Source: JBOGCH01 sp051656645 (GTDB lineage Bacteria > Bacteroidota > Bacteroidia > Bacteroidales > Marinifilaceae). From it: 61,867 bases of DNA. Positions 24,433 through 32,781 of this stretch are shown one piece after another. The stretch is from assembly GCA_051656645.1 (NCBI GenBank), contig JBOGCH010000014.1:1-61867 (forward strand). The letters run 5' to 3'. Under the pieces are notes generated by a model. It searched no databases. It saw only the letters and a program-made list of their open reading frames with translations, and was not told where the DNA came from. Each line of letters begins with the position of its first letter. The stretch's first letter is position 1. A program made the translations under genes and the position numbers.

Positions 24433-26745
24433 ATGAGACTCTATCCTGCATTTCTGTGTGTACTGCTACTACACACACTTATGGCACACTGCCAATTACC
24501 TTCCAAGCACATTCAATTAACGCCCGGTGCTTTAAAAGTACTAAAGGACAAAAAAATTCTATACGTAGAACGCCACCAATACCAATTGGACCATCACAAT
24601 ACCGAAACACTTTTTCAAGTAGGCGAAATTAATGAAGATAAATTCTCTCCCGGAAGCGCTCTGCGCATTACCGACATAAATACAGGACAAATAACTACAT
24701 TATTAGAAACTACGGATGGAGTTATCCGCGATCCCGAACTATCCTTTGATGCTAAGCACGTTTTATTCTCAATGCGCAAAAACATAAAGGATTTTTACCA
24801 TATATACCAAATAGACATTGACGGAAATAATTTAACACAACTCACCTTTGGTGATGGTATCTCCGATATTGACCCACTCTATCTACCCGACGGTGGTATT
24901 GCGTTTAGCTCCTCCCGTCAACCTAAATACTGCATGTGCAATCGGCATATTATGTGTAATCTCTACAGAATGGATGCCAACGGCAGTAATATTACACAAA
25001 TAGGCGTTAGTACACTATTTGAGGGGCATGCATCGCTACTCAGCGATGGCCGACTACTATATGATCGGTGGGAATACATTGATCGCAATTTTGGAGATGC
25101 TCAAGGTTTATGGACAGTAAATCCCGATGGGACAAAACATGCCATATACTATGGCAATAACACCGGTTCGCCGGGTGGTGTTATAGATGGTAGAGCAATT
25201 CCCGGTAGCGACCTTGTTGTATGTACCTTTGTTGCGTGTCATGACAGGCCGTGGGGAGCCATTGCCATACTAGATCGAAAAATGGGTATTGACGGCGTAA
25301 AACCGGTAAAGCAAATATGGCCAACCAATTCAATAAAATTAATCGAGAATGGTCATTTAGACTCATTTAAAGGGATTGAACATTTTTATGAGGATCCTTA
25401 CGCCATTAACACTGAAAACATTCTAGCATCGCGCACCATATGGCTTAAACGCCAAGGTGGTAATATCTCCGATGCTAAAATGGGCATTTATCTGTTAGGA
25501 CCAAATGCATTGGAGGAGCTGATACTAGAGGGCAACCATAGCCTCTTTGATGCACAAATAGTGGAAACACGCTTCAAACCCCATGCCATTCCCTCTGCAT
25601 TAGAATCCAATACGTCAAATGGCCGCTTCTATGTTCAAAATGTATATACAGGTACACACATGGAAGGCGTAACACCGGGAAGTGTAAAATACTTAAGAGT
25701 CATAGAATCGCCGGAAAAGCGAAGCTGGACAGCCTACGCATGGGGTGGACAAGGTGAGCAAGCTCCGGCTGTTAACTGGCACAGTTTTGAAACCAAGCGC
25801 ATTATTGGCGATGCACTTGTTGAACCCGATGGTTCGGTCAGTTTTGAGGCACCTGCTGGAAAGCATCTCTATTTCCAATTATTAGACAAAAACAAAAAAA
25901 TGATACAATCCATGCGTAGTGGTGTTTCCTTAATGCCCGGCGAAACTTACGGATGCATCGGATGTCATGAGGATCGTCTCAACGCTCCCATTGCTCAATC
26001 TATGCAATTCAGCGCACTAAAAAAAGCACCTCAAAAATTAAGCAAATGGATGGAGAAAGAGCCTGTTAACTTCTCCTTTATGGAACATGTACAACCGGTT
26101 TTAGATAAAAAATGTGTTTCCTGCCATGATTTCGACTCCAATAACCGAGATAAGCTAGTTTTAGCAAAGGATATGAATCCCTTTTTTAATGCTGCTTATG
26201 TAAATCTACATGTAAAAAAAGTTGTCACACTTATAGGTGGAGGCCCCGCTGACATTCAAAATGCCTACTCATGGGGATCACATGCCAGTAAGCTCTCCAA
26301 TATTATCGAGAATCAACACCACGGCATTAAACTTACGCCAAAGGAAAAAGAGATTCTATATACATGGATGGATTTAAATGGGGTATACTATCCTGTCTAC
26401 GAGTCGGCATTTGACAACACTCTAGCCGGCCGATGCCCATTGACCAATGAGCAAGTTAACCGTCTTAATGAACTCACCGGCATTAATTTGTGGCATTTAA
26501 ATGGTCATCAGCGCAAACACTTAGCACAAATCAGTTTCAATCGTCCGGAGCTAAGCCCATGCCTTGACAATATCCGAAAAGATAAAGGTAAATTCAATGA
26601 AGCCGTAGCCATAATAAAAGCCGGGAAAGCACAGCTAAAAGCTACACCTCGGGGCGATATTGAACAACAACTTGTACCATGTCAACGAAACAAGCAACAA
26701 TTGGAAAACTATATCAAACAATTAACCATCCATCAAACTAAATAA
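24433..26745 (+). CDS. HzsA-related secreted di-haem c-type cytochrome
   Basis: 770-residue exported protein; the ATG at 24433 begins the signal peptide (cleaved near AHC). Residues about 50-330 show beta-propeller blades of TolB/WD-like type (FDAKHVLFS, LPDGGIAFSS, LSDGRLLYDR). The C-terminal part carries two haem c motifs, C508IGCH and C561VSCH. The pattern of propeller followed by two CxxCH sites is that of proteins related to the alpha subunit of hydrazine synthase. No HzsB or HzsC gene is present, so hydrazine synthesis is not implied. It would need a cytochrome c maturation system encoded elsewhere. A terminator follows. Confidence 0.82.
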   Translation: MRLYPAFLCVLLLHTLMAHCQLPSKHIQLTPGALKVLKDKKILYVERHQYQLDHHNTETLFQVGEINEDKFSPGSALRITDINTGQITTLLETTDGVIRDPELSFDAKHVLFSMRKNIKDFYHIYQIDIDGNNLTQLTFGDGISDIDPLYLPDGGIAFSSSRQPKYCMCNRHIMCNLYRMDANGSNITQIGVSTLFEGHASLLSDGRLLYDRWEYIDRNFGDAQGLWTVNPDGTKHAIYYGNNTGSPGGVIDGRAIPGSDLVVCTFVACHDRPWGAIAILDRKMGIDGVKPVKQIWPTNSIKLIENGHLDSFKGIEHFYEDPYAINTENILASRTIWLKRQGGNISDAKMGIYLLGPNALEELILEGNHSLFDAQIVETRFKPHAIPSALESNTSNGRFYVQNVYTGTHMEGVTPGSVKYLRVIESPEKRSWTAYAWGGQGEQAPAVNWHSFETKRIIGDALVEPDGSVSFEAPAGKHLYFQLLDKNKKMIQSMRSGVSLMPGETYGCIGCHEDRLNAPIAQSMQFSALKKAPQKLSKWMEKEPVNFSFMEHVQPVLDKKCVSCHDFDSNNRDKLVLAKDMNPFFNAAYVNLHVKKVVTLIGGGPADIQNAYSWGSHASKLSNIIENQHHGIKLTPKEKEILYTWMDLNGVYYPVYESAFDNTLAGRCPLTNEQVNRLNELTGINLWHLNGHQRKHLAQISFNRPELSPCLDNIRKDKGKFNEAVAIIKAGKAQLKATPRGDIEQQLVPCQRNKQQLENYIKQLTIHQTK

Positions 26746-26757
26746 GACTCAATAACT

Positions 26758-26806
26758 ATATCCTAAAGCTAAACCATACCCTAGCGCAGGTTTAGCTTTA
26801 GGATAT
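26758..26806. terminator. Bidirectional stem-loop between convergent genes
   Basis: 18-bp perfect arms (26758-26775, 26789-26806; ATATCCTAAAGCTAAACC and complement) around a 13-base loop, between the HzsA-related stop and the ABC ATPase stop. Confidence 0.8.
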
Positions 26807-26816
26807 TTATTATTAC

Positions 26817-27491
26817 TTACGCGTGCACCTCGCTCACCACACATCCGTCAAATAAATTCACAACACGTTGTGCATATCCGGCATCATGCATTGAGTGCGT
26901 AACCATTACAATAGTCGTTCCCTCTTCGTTCAGTTCGCGCAATAATTCCATCACCTCTTTTCCATTCTTAGAGTCCAAATTTCCCGTAGGCTCATCGGCC
27001 AATATCAGTGATGGCCCTGCAACCACAGCTCTGGCTATTGCAACACGCTGCTGCTGTCCACCGGACAGTTGTTGTGGAAAATGCTTTGAACGGTGAGAAA
27101 TAGACATTCTGTCCATTACCTCTTGCACCTTTCTTTTACGCTCGGCCGATGGAACGCCCATATATAAAAGTGGCAGCTCTATATTTTCAAATACATTCAA
27201 CTCATCAATCAAATTAAAGCTTTGAAAAACAAAACCTATTGTTCCTTTGCGTAACCGGGTACGCTCAGCCTCCGTAAAACCGGACACTTCAACTCCATTT
27301 AAGTAATAATTTCCATGCGATGGATTATCCAATAATCCAAGAATATTCAGCAATGTAGATTTACCACATCCCGATGGTCCCATAATCGCAACAAACTCCC
27401 CTTTCTGTATATCAACATTCACCTCATTCAAAGCCCAAGTTTCCACCTCATCCGTGCGGAAAATCTTTTTTAAATCACTTGTTTTAATCAT
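26817..27491 (-). CDS. ABC transporter ATP-binding protein, MacB/LolD type
   Basis: 224-residue ATPase. Walker A GPSGCGKST, Q-loop FQSFNLID, signature LSGGQQQRVAIARA and Walker B LILADEPTGNLDS are all intact. This class powers FtsX-type mechanotransmission permeases instead of cargo channels. It lies 25 bp downstream of the second permease and is the last gene of the export cluster that begins with the TolC gene at 35580. Confidence 0.95.
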   Translation of the reverse strand: MIKTSDLKKIFRTDEVETWALNEVNVDIQKGEFVAIMGPSGCGKSTLLNILGLLDNPSHGNYYLNGVEVSGFTEAERTRLRKGTIGFVFQSFNLIDELNVFENIELPLLYMGVPSAERKRKVQEVMDRMSISHRSKHFPQQLSGGQQQRVAIARAVVAGPSLILADEPTGNLDSKNGKEVMELLRELNEEGTTIVMVTHSMHDAGYAQRVVNLFDGCVVSEVHA

Positions 27492-27516
27492 TACGTTCTG
27501 TATTTAGTTTATAAAT

Positions 27517-27927
27517 TTACTCCATCTTAATCACCTCCGCCGGATTCAGACGGATGGCATTTCTCACCTGCCACCACAACGTGGCAAAAGCCACCACGCT
27601 AATCAATAGCAATGCTACCACAAATATCCATCCCGATAGCGGAGCGCGGTGATAAAAGTTCTCCATGTATTTCTCTATTACCACATAGCTTACCGCCGAG
27701 CTCACCACAAAAGCCGACCCGATTATATACACATACTTGCGCATCAACAGTCGGAAAATAGCGCCCTTCGAGGCTCCGTTTATTTTGCGTATCGCAATCT
27801 CCCGGTAGCGCTGGCGGATATCATAAAGCGACAAGCCAAACAAACCAAGGCAGGCAATAAACACGGCGATTAGAGCAAACGTGATATATATGCGCATTTG
27901 TCTTTGTTCATCGCTATATTGCGCGGC
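27517..27927. repeat. Direct repeat shared by the two permease genes (C-terminal block, copy 2)
   Basis: About 410 bp matching 29927-30337 at a constant offset of 2410 bp with only scattered differences, many of them silent. It encodes the FtsX C-terminal domain. Similarity stops sharply upstream of the AAQYSDEQRQM codons. Confidence 0.8.
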
Positions 27928-29883
27928 TATATCATCCTCAACAAAGTCATAGTCGAAATCACCATCTCCATTTATCTCTCGATAAAGATTATATAAGTAT
28001 AGTATTGCTTCTTCCCGTTTTCCCGGAATTACCTGCGCTAATAAATCTTGCTCCCACTCCACACTTCTTTGAAAAACTATCATTTGTGGAGCATTTGTTA
28101 ATGTTCCTGTTTTAAAATCTTCCACGACACCAACAATAGTATACCAAGGGATAGACTGATTATATGTACTAAAGTACAACGGTCGCTTAGGACGTAATCT
28201 TGCTGTTTTAATATTTTCAATATTAAAATAACGCTTAACAGACTCTGTAATAATTAGTTCATGACAGGTAAAATCGAAAATAGAATCGGCCCATAAACTC
28301 CCTTCTATAAATTTATAATCTAAAAGTTCCATATAAGCATTATCTACACGTTTTATACCCACCTCTGCATTTGCACCATGTTCATCATTAAAATCCATTA
28401 CAACACTAATTTCTGTTGGCTTTATCCCATAACTCCATTTACTAAATAAAGGAGAGGCTTGCATACGTTGTTTTATTAAACCTATATGTTGTTTTAACTT
28501 TGAAGAATAGGATGATTTTACCTCTTTGTTATTGGACTCTGGACGGGTTAGCAACTTACACCTAATGATATTATCAGTTCTATAATTTACATCGTAATCA
28601 AGCATAAAATTGAGTTGATTATAGAAAAATCCGGAAAGTAGAACAATAAAAACTGTTATCACAAATTGAAACCACATAATGAATGGTCTAGAAACCAAGA
28701 CACTTCCACTTATATTTCGAAATAAAACGACTGTGGCTGTTCGTTGTTGTTTTATAAATGGAATCAACGTCGTAAGGAGCGAAATAGTTAAACATAACGT
28801 TGAAGTTAAGAAAACATCAAACCACACATTGGTCGCTACCGGAATATAATAATAATAATCTAGTACACCCTGAGTCAGCTCAATAATTATCCAAACGAAT
28901 AACAGTGCAAACAACGACAAGAAAAGATTCTCCAAAAATAACTGACAAAACAACTCCCACTTGCTTTCGCCATATACCTTTTTAACACCAAACTCCTTAT
29001 TTCGTTTCTGCATCAGCACAGAATGGAGCATAACATAATTAAAAATGCCAATACATAATAATAATAGCGCTATAGCAGACAATATATTAACTGACAATTT
29101 GTTTCCCTTTAGTATCCAACGATTCTTAATCTCTTCGCTAAAATGCAAATCCTGTAATCTCTCCAGCTGCCAAACAACAGAACGTCCAAAATAATGAACT
29201 AGTTTTAAAGGCGTATTGTTTGCGCTATTTATGCGTTCCACATCTTGAGCCGAATTTAATTGCACTAAACTATATCTACTTCTATTCCAAGAATACACTA
29301 AGCAATCAGACAAAACCATATCGTAAGGAAAAGAGAATCTATTTTTATTTTTATCAAAAACCCCTTTCACCACCACATCTCGTTCCCATTGCGTTTTTAT
29401 GGTTTTACCTAGAGGATCCTCTTTCCCAAAAATCCGCTTGGCATACTCTGTAGATATAAGCGCATCGCTCGGTGTCAAAACCTTATGTTGCCCATGAACA
29501 ACAGCACATGGCACCATATCCGCAAATAAACTATCAACAACCATAATATTGAGCTTATAACTCCTATTCTCATAATCAACATCTGTCAATTCATACCAAA
29601 TAAAATTTGTCATTCTTTCAACAGAAGCATCATGTACCATACTCATTATACTAGGCTCCCTCCCTACTCCATCCAGCCACTTTTCAGGTTTACCTTCATA
29701 TTGTCTTGTCACCACAAACGTCCTCTCCAACTCCGGGCAGAAATGGTTTACCGTATACTCCTGATGAATATAACGCATCAATATCAGCACGCACGAAAGG
29801 CTAAGCACCAATCCGGCCACATTGATTATGGTATAGGTTTTAAAGCGCGCAAGTGTACGCAAAGATTGTTTTATTGGGATCAT
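27517..29883 (-). CDS. MacB/FtsX-like ABC permease, copy 2
   Basis: 788-residue permease with an N-terminal membrane segment (about 18-40), a periplasmic MacB-PCD-like domain, three central segments (about 270-400), a second periplasmic domain, and a C-terminal FtsX block (about 665-788) ending LNPAEVIKME. The first 45 and last 140 residues are almost identical to the upstream copy, while the periplasmic parts differ widely. It probably couples ATP hydrolysis to the HlyD/TolC conduit, perhaps as a heterodimer with copy 1. Confidence 0.92.
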   Translation of the reverse strand: MIPIKQSLRTLARFKTYTIINVAGLVLSLSCVLILMRYIHQEYTVNHFCPELERTFVVTRQYEGKPEKWLDGVGREPSIMSMVHDASVERMTNFIWYELTDVDYENRSYKLNIMVVDSLFADMVPCAVVHGQHKVLTPSDALISTEYAKRIFGKEDPLGKTIKTQWERDVVVKGVFDKNKNRFSFPYDMVLSDCLVYSWNRSRYSLVQLNSAQDVERINSANNTPLKLVHYFGRSVVWQLERLQDLHFSEEIKNRWILKGNKLSVNILSAIALLLLCIGIFNYVMLHSVLMQKRNKEFGVKKVYGESKWELFCQLFLENLFLSLFALLFVWIIIELTQGVLDYYYYIPVATNVWFDVFLTSTLCLTISLLTTLIPFIKQQRTATVVLFRNISGSVLVSRPFIMWFQFVITVFIVLLSGFFYNQLNFMLDYDVNYRTDNIIRCKLLTRPESNNKEVKSSYSSKLKQHIGLIKQRMQASPLFSKWSYGIKPTEISVVMDFNDEHGANAEVGIKRVDNAYMELLDYKFIEGSLWADSIFDFTCHELIITESVKRYFNIENIKTARLRPKRPLYFSTYNQSIPWYTIVGVVEDFKTGTLTNAPQMIVFQRSVEWEQDLLAQVIPGKREEAILYLYNLYREINGDGDFDYDFVEDDIAAQYSDEQRQMRIYITFALIAVFIACLGLFGLSLYDIRQRYREIAIRKINGASKGAIFRLLMRKYVYIIGSAFVVSSAVSYVVIEKYMENFYHRAPLSGWIFVVALLLISVVAFATLWWQVRNAIRLNPAEVIKME
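29751..29883. repeat. Direct repeat shared by the two permease genes (N-terminal block, copy 2)
   Basis: About 133 bp matching 32212-32344 at an offset of 2461 bp with few differences. It encodes the first 44 residues, covering the cytoplasmic N terminus and first membrane segment. Confidence 0.8.
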
Positions 29884-29926
29884 CGTAATTCTTTTTGTTC
29901 ATTAATCATATACAAAGCTCACAAGC

Positions 29927-30337
29927 TTACTCCATCTTAATCACCTCTGCCGGGTTCAGGCGGATGGCATTTCTCACCTGCCACCACAACGTGGCAAAAG
30001 CCACCACGCTAATCAGTAGCAATGCCACCACAAATATCCATCCCGATAGCGGAGCACGGTGATAAAAGTTCTCCATGTATTTCTCTATTGCCACGTAGCT
30101 TATCGCCGAGCTCACCACAAAAGCCGAACCGATTATAAATACATACTTGCGCATCAACAATCGGAAAATAGCGCCCTTCGAAGCTCCGTTTATTTTGCGT
30201 ATCGCAATCTCCCGGTAGCGTTGGCGGATATCATAAAGCGACAAGCCAAACAAACCAAGACAAGCAATAAACACAGCGATTAGGGCAAACGTGATATATA
30301 TGCGCATTTGTCTTTGTTCATCGCTATACTGTGCGGC
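29927..30337. repeat. Direct repeat shared by the two permease genes (C-terminal block, copy 1)
   Basis: Partner of 27517-27927 at an offset of 2410 bp. The near-identity includes synonymous positions, which points to recent duplication or gene conversion. Confidence 0.8.
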
Positions 30338-32344
30338 TATATCATCTTCTAGAAAAGTATACTCAAAATCAGTATATCCTGTCACCTCTTTGTATAAATC
30401 ACTCAAGAAAGTTATAGCCTCTTGCCGTTTACCGGGAGTTATCTCTGCTAATAAGATTTCGCTTTGGGGCTCTAATCTAAATATTACTAATGGTGCTGGT
30501 TCAATTAACGATCCTAATTTAATATCCTCTACCACTCCAATTATTGAACACGGGACAGGAGTATTATCGCCTCCCCTCAATGACCATGCCGTTTCAGGTG
30601 TCAACTTTGCTGTTGTTATGTCTGTTATATTAAAATATCGTTTTACAGACTCAGTTATAATAATCTGATTTCGTTGCGTCTCCGTATATATTTTTATATG
30701 TAATCCATGTCTAGACATATCATCTCCCTCCCAAAATCTCCCTTCTGTTAATTTATAACCTAATAGGTCCATATAATCCTCATCAACCCATTTCATGGCA
30801 ATCGCAGTTGATGTATTTTTTTCATCCTTAAAAACCGCTCTAGAGCTAATTTGTGTAGGTAATTCACCGAAGGTACTTTTAATAAACAACGGAGATTCCT
30901 TTACGCGAGCAGCAATACTCTCTACTGATAATTTAATGTTCTCATACTTTTGCCAGGTTGTCTGCAAATTAGCATAGTTTGCAAAAAAAGTTGGATAGGA
31001 GTTTAAACGACATCGGACAATATTATCGACATTATAATTTACATCATAATTTAGCATATAATCCACCTGCTTATAAAATAAACCGGAAAGTAATACAATG
31101 GAGATCGTTATAAAAAATTGAAACCATATGAATACCATTCGTGAGTTTAAAACTTTATCTGTACTATGCGATGTCTTAAACGCATCCATAACGCATAAGC
31201 GTTTATAACGCACGTAAGGAAAAAGTGTAGCGAATAACGCTATGCCCACGCATATTCCTAGGGTTAACAGTACATCAAAGTAAATGTCCGATACTATTGT
31301 TATGTCGTAATACGAATGGATTATTCCCCGCGTTATCTCAACAATAATCCACGCTAAAAACAGGGCAAAAAACGAAAGCAATAGATTTTCAAGGAAAAGT
31401 TGTGCAACAAACTGCAAGCGGTTCTCGCCATAAACTTTCTTTATTCCAAACTCTTTGCCTCGTTTCAAGCTAATAACTGAATGAAGTCCTATGTAATTTA
31501 ATACTCCTATTAGTAATAATAATACTACTATAAAGATAAAAATATGGAGTATTCTTTGATTCCCCTGTTGAATGATACCATATACTATAATCTTATTATT
31601 CAAATAAAAATCCTTTATGCTGTGCAATTGATCAATGTAAGGAGGGTACCAATCCTGCGCCTCGCTATACTTATTAAACTGACCACTCCTATCTGTATTA
31701 AATTTTTCGGCATCTTCCGCAGAATTGAGTTGCACTAGCTTCATACTCATTTTATTCCAACCACCTCGAAGCTCCATTGAGATAATCAAATCATGTGTAA
31801 AGGAGGTTTTATAACGTTGATTGTCAAAAATACCACGAATAATAACCTCTTTCTCACATGACGTCTTTATTGTTTTCCCTAGTGGATCTTCGTTCCCAAA
31901 GATGCGGTCTGCATATCTTTTAGAGATTAAGGCATCATCTGGACGCTCAAGTTTTGACTGACCTACAATAATAGGGACAGGCAGCATATCTAAAAACAGC
32001 TCTGAAACTACAATTGTATTTAGTTTATACTTCTGTTCATTATAATAGACATTATCTAATGGCATCAATAGTAATCGACTTGTTTTGGTTACTGATGCCT
32101 GCTCCTCTAGCTTTGGAATAGTCCCCCAAGCACAAAGTCCCTCTTTCTCTTTATCTGCCTCTTTACATGTCACTACAAATATTTTATCGGCATCGGGAAA
32201 ACAGTCATTTACCGTATATTCCTGATGAATATAACGCATCAATATCAGCGCGCACGAAAGGCTAAGCACCAATCCGGCCAGATTGATTATGGTATAGGTT
32301 TTAAAGCGCGCAAGTGTGCGCAAAGATTGTTTTATTGGAATCAT
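29927..32344 (-). CDS. MacB/FtsX-like ABC permease, copy 1
   Basis: 805-residue paralogue of the downstream permease with the same architecture: N-terminal membrane segment, MacB-PCD-like periplasmic domain, central membrane block (about 270-405), second periplasmic domain and C-terminal FtsX domain. Conserved pieces include KEFGIKKVYGE, DDIAAQYSDEQRQM and REIAIRKINGASKGAIF. It precedes copy 2 by 43 bp. It is separated from the HlyD adaptor by a 437-bp gap holding two repeat elements, so it may have a promoter of its own. Confidence 0.92.
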   Translation of the reverse strand: MIPIKQSLRTLARFKTYTIINLAGLVLSLSCALILMRYIHQEYTVNDCFPDADKIFVVTCKEADKEKEGLCAWGTIPKLEEQASVTKTSRLLLMPLDNVYYNEQKYKLNTIVVSELFLDMLPVPIIVGQSKLERPDDALISKRYADRIFGNEDPLGKTIKTSCEKEVIIRGIFDNQRYKTSFTHDLIISMELRGGWNKMSMKLVQLNSAEDAEKFNTDRSGQFNKYSEAQDWYPPYIDQLHSIKDFYLNNKIIVYGIIQQGNQRILHIFIFIVVLLLLIGVLNYIGLHSVISLKRGKEFGIKKVYGENRLQFVAQLFLENLLLSFFALFLAWIIVEITRGIIHSYYDITIVSDIYFDVLLTLGICVGIALFATLFPYVRYKRLCVMDAFKTSHSTDKVLNSRMVFIWFQFFITISIVLLSGLFYKQVDYMLNYDVNYNVDNIVRCRLNSYPTFFANYANLQTTWQKYENIKLSVESIAARVKESPLFIKSTFGELPTQISSRAVFKDEKNTSTAIAMKWVDEDYMDLLGYKLTEGRFWEGDDMSRHGLHIKIYTETQRNQIIITESVKRYFNITDITTAKLTPETAWSLRGGDNTPVPCSIIGVVEDIKLGSLIEPAPLVIFRLEPQSEILLAEITPGKRQEAITFLSDLYKEVTGYTDFEYTFLEDDIAAQYSDEQRQMRIYITFALIAVFIACLGLFGLSLYDIRQRYREIAIRKINGASKGAIFRLLMRKYVFIIGSAFVVSSAISYVAIEKYMENFYHRAPLSGWIFVVALLLISVVAFATLWWQVRNAIRLNPAEVIKME
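32212..32344. repeat. Direct repeat shared by the two permease genes (N-terminal block, copy 1)
   Basis: Partner of 29751-29883, offset 2461 bp. It covers the start codon and the first 44 codons of copy 1. Confidence 0.8.
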
Positions 32345-32398
32345 TGTAATTGTCTTTTTATGTACACTTTGTTATAAGCATCCGTTTTTCTTATCGTT

Positions 32399-32540
32399 CT
32401 CTTGCTTCTCTCCTCGCATCTCATTCAGGTCTGATTCAGGTTTCATTCGGGTTTCATTCAGGTATGACACCTCAAACCTGAATGAAACCTGAATGAAACC
32501 TGAATGAAACCTGAATGAAACCCCTAGAGAGTGGCAAGAG
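32399..32540. repeat. Complete inverted 4+4 array of 11-bp units, family B
   Basis: Left arm: CTCATTCAGGT (32420), CTGATTCAGGT (32431), TTCATTCGGGT (32442), TTCATTCAGGT (32453-32463). Spacer 12 bp. Right arm: four identical ACCTGAATGAA units from 32476 to 32519. The element is bounded by CTCTTGC (32399-32405) and GCAAGAG (32534-32540), the same ends as the family A copy. It lies in the gap between the HlyD adaptor and the first permease gene. Nature unknown. Confidence 0.9.
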
Positions 32541-32640
32541 GATAGGGCGCGAAAATATGTAATTTATAATTAGTTTTATTAATTTATATTTCATTTTTCT
32601 TGTTTTATGTTGGTTATGTACTCGTTTTATAATTTAAATT

Positions 32641-32760
32641 CTTCCCCCGTTAAGGGCGGTATCGGAGGTGATGGGGCGAACGGTTCAAGAAACTTTTGTG
32701 AATGACGCATCCCTCTGTCCTACGTGACATCTCCGCCTTGCCAGGGGAGGAGTGCTGAGT
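32641..32760. repeat. GC-rich imperfect inverted repeat, REP-like
   Basis: A GC-rich island in AT-rich DNA. The segment beginning CTTCCCCCGTTAAGGGCGG (32641) is an imperfect inverted copy of CTCCGCCTTGCCAGGGGAGG (32731-32750), about 50 bp apart. This resembles the dispersed intergenic palindromes found in many Bacteroidota genomes. No open frame of note. It lies immediately upstream (in minus-strand sense, downstream) of the HlyD gene stop, so it could also act as a transcript 3' end. Confidence 0.55.
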
Positions 32761-32781
32761 TTGTTGGATAGTAGGTTTATA

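Noticed and set aside
24433..26745. Evidence for anammox hydrazine synthesis
   Set aside because: Only an alpha-like protein with two haem sites is present; no beta/gamma subunits or hydrazine dehydrogenase genes are nearby.
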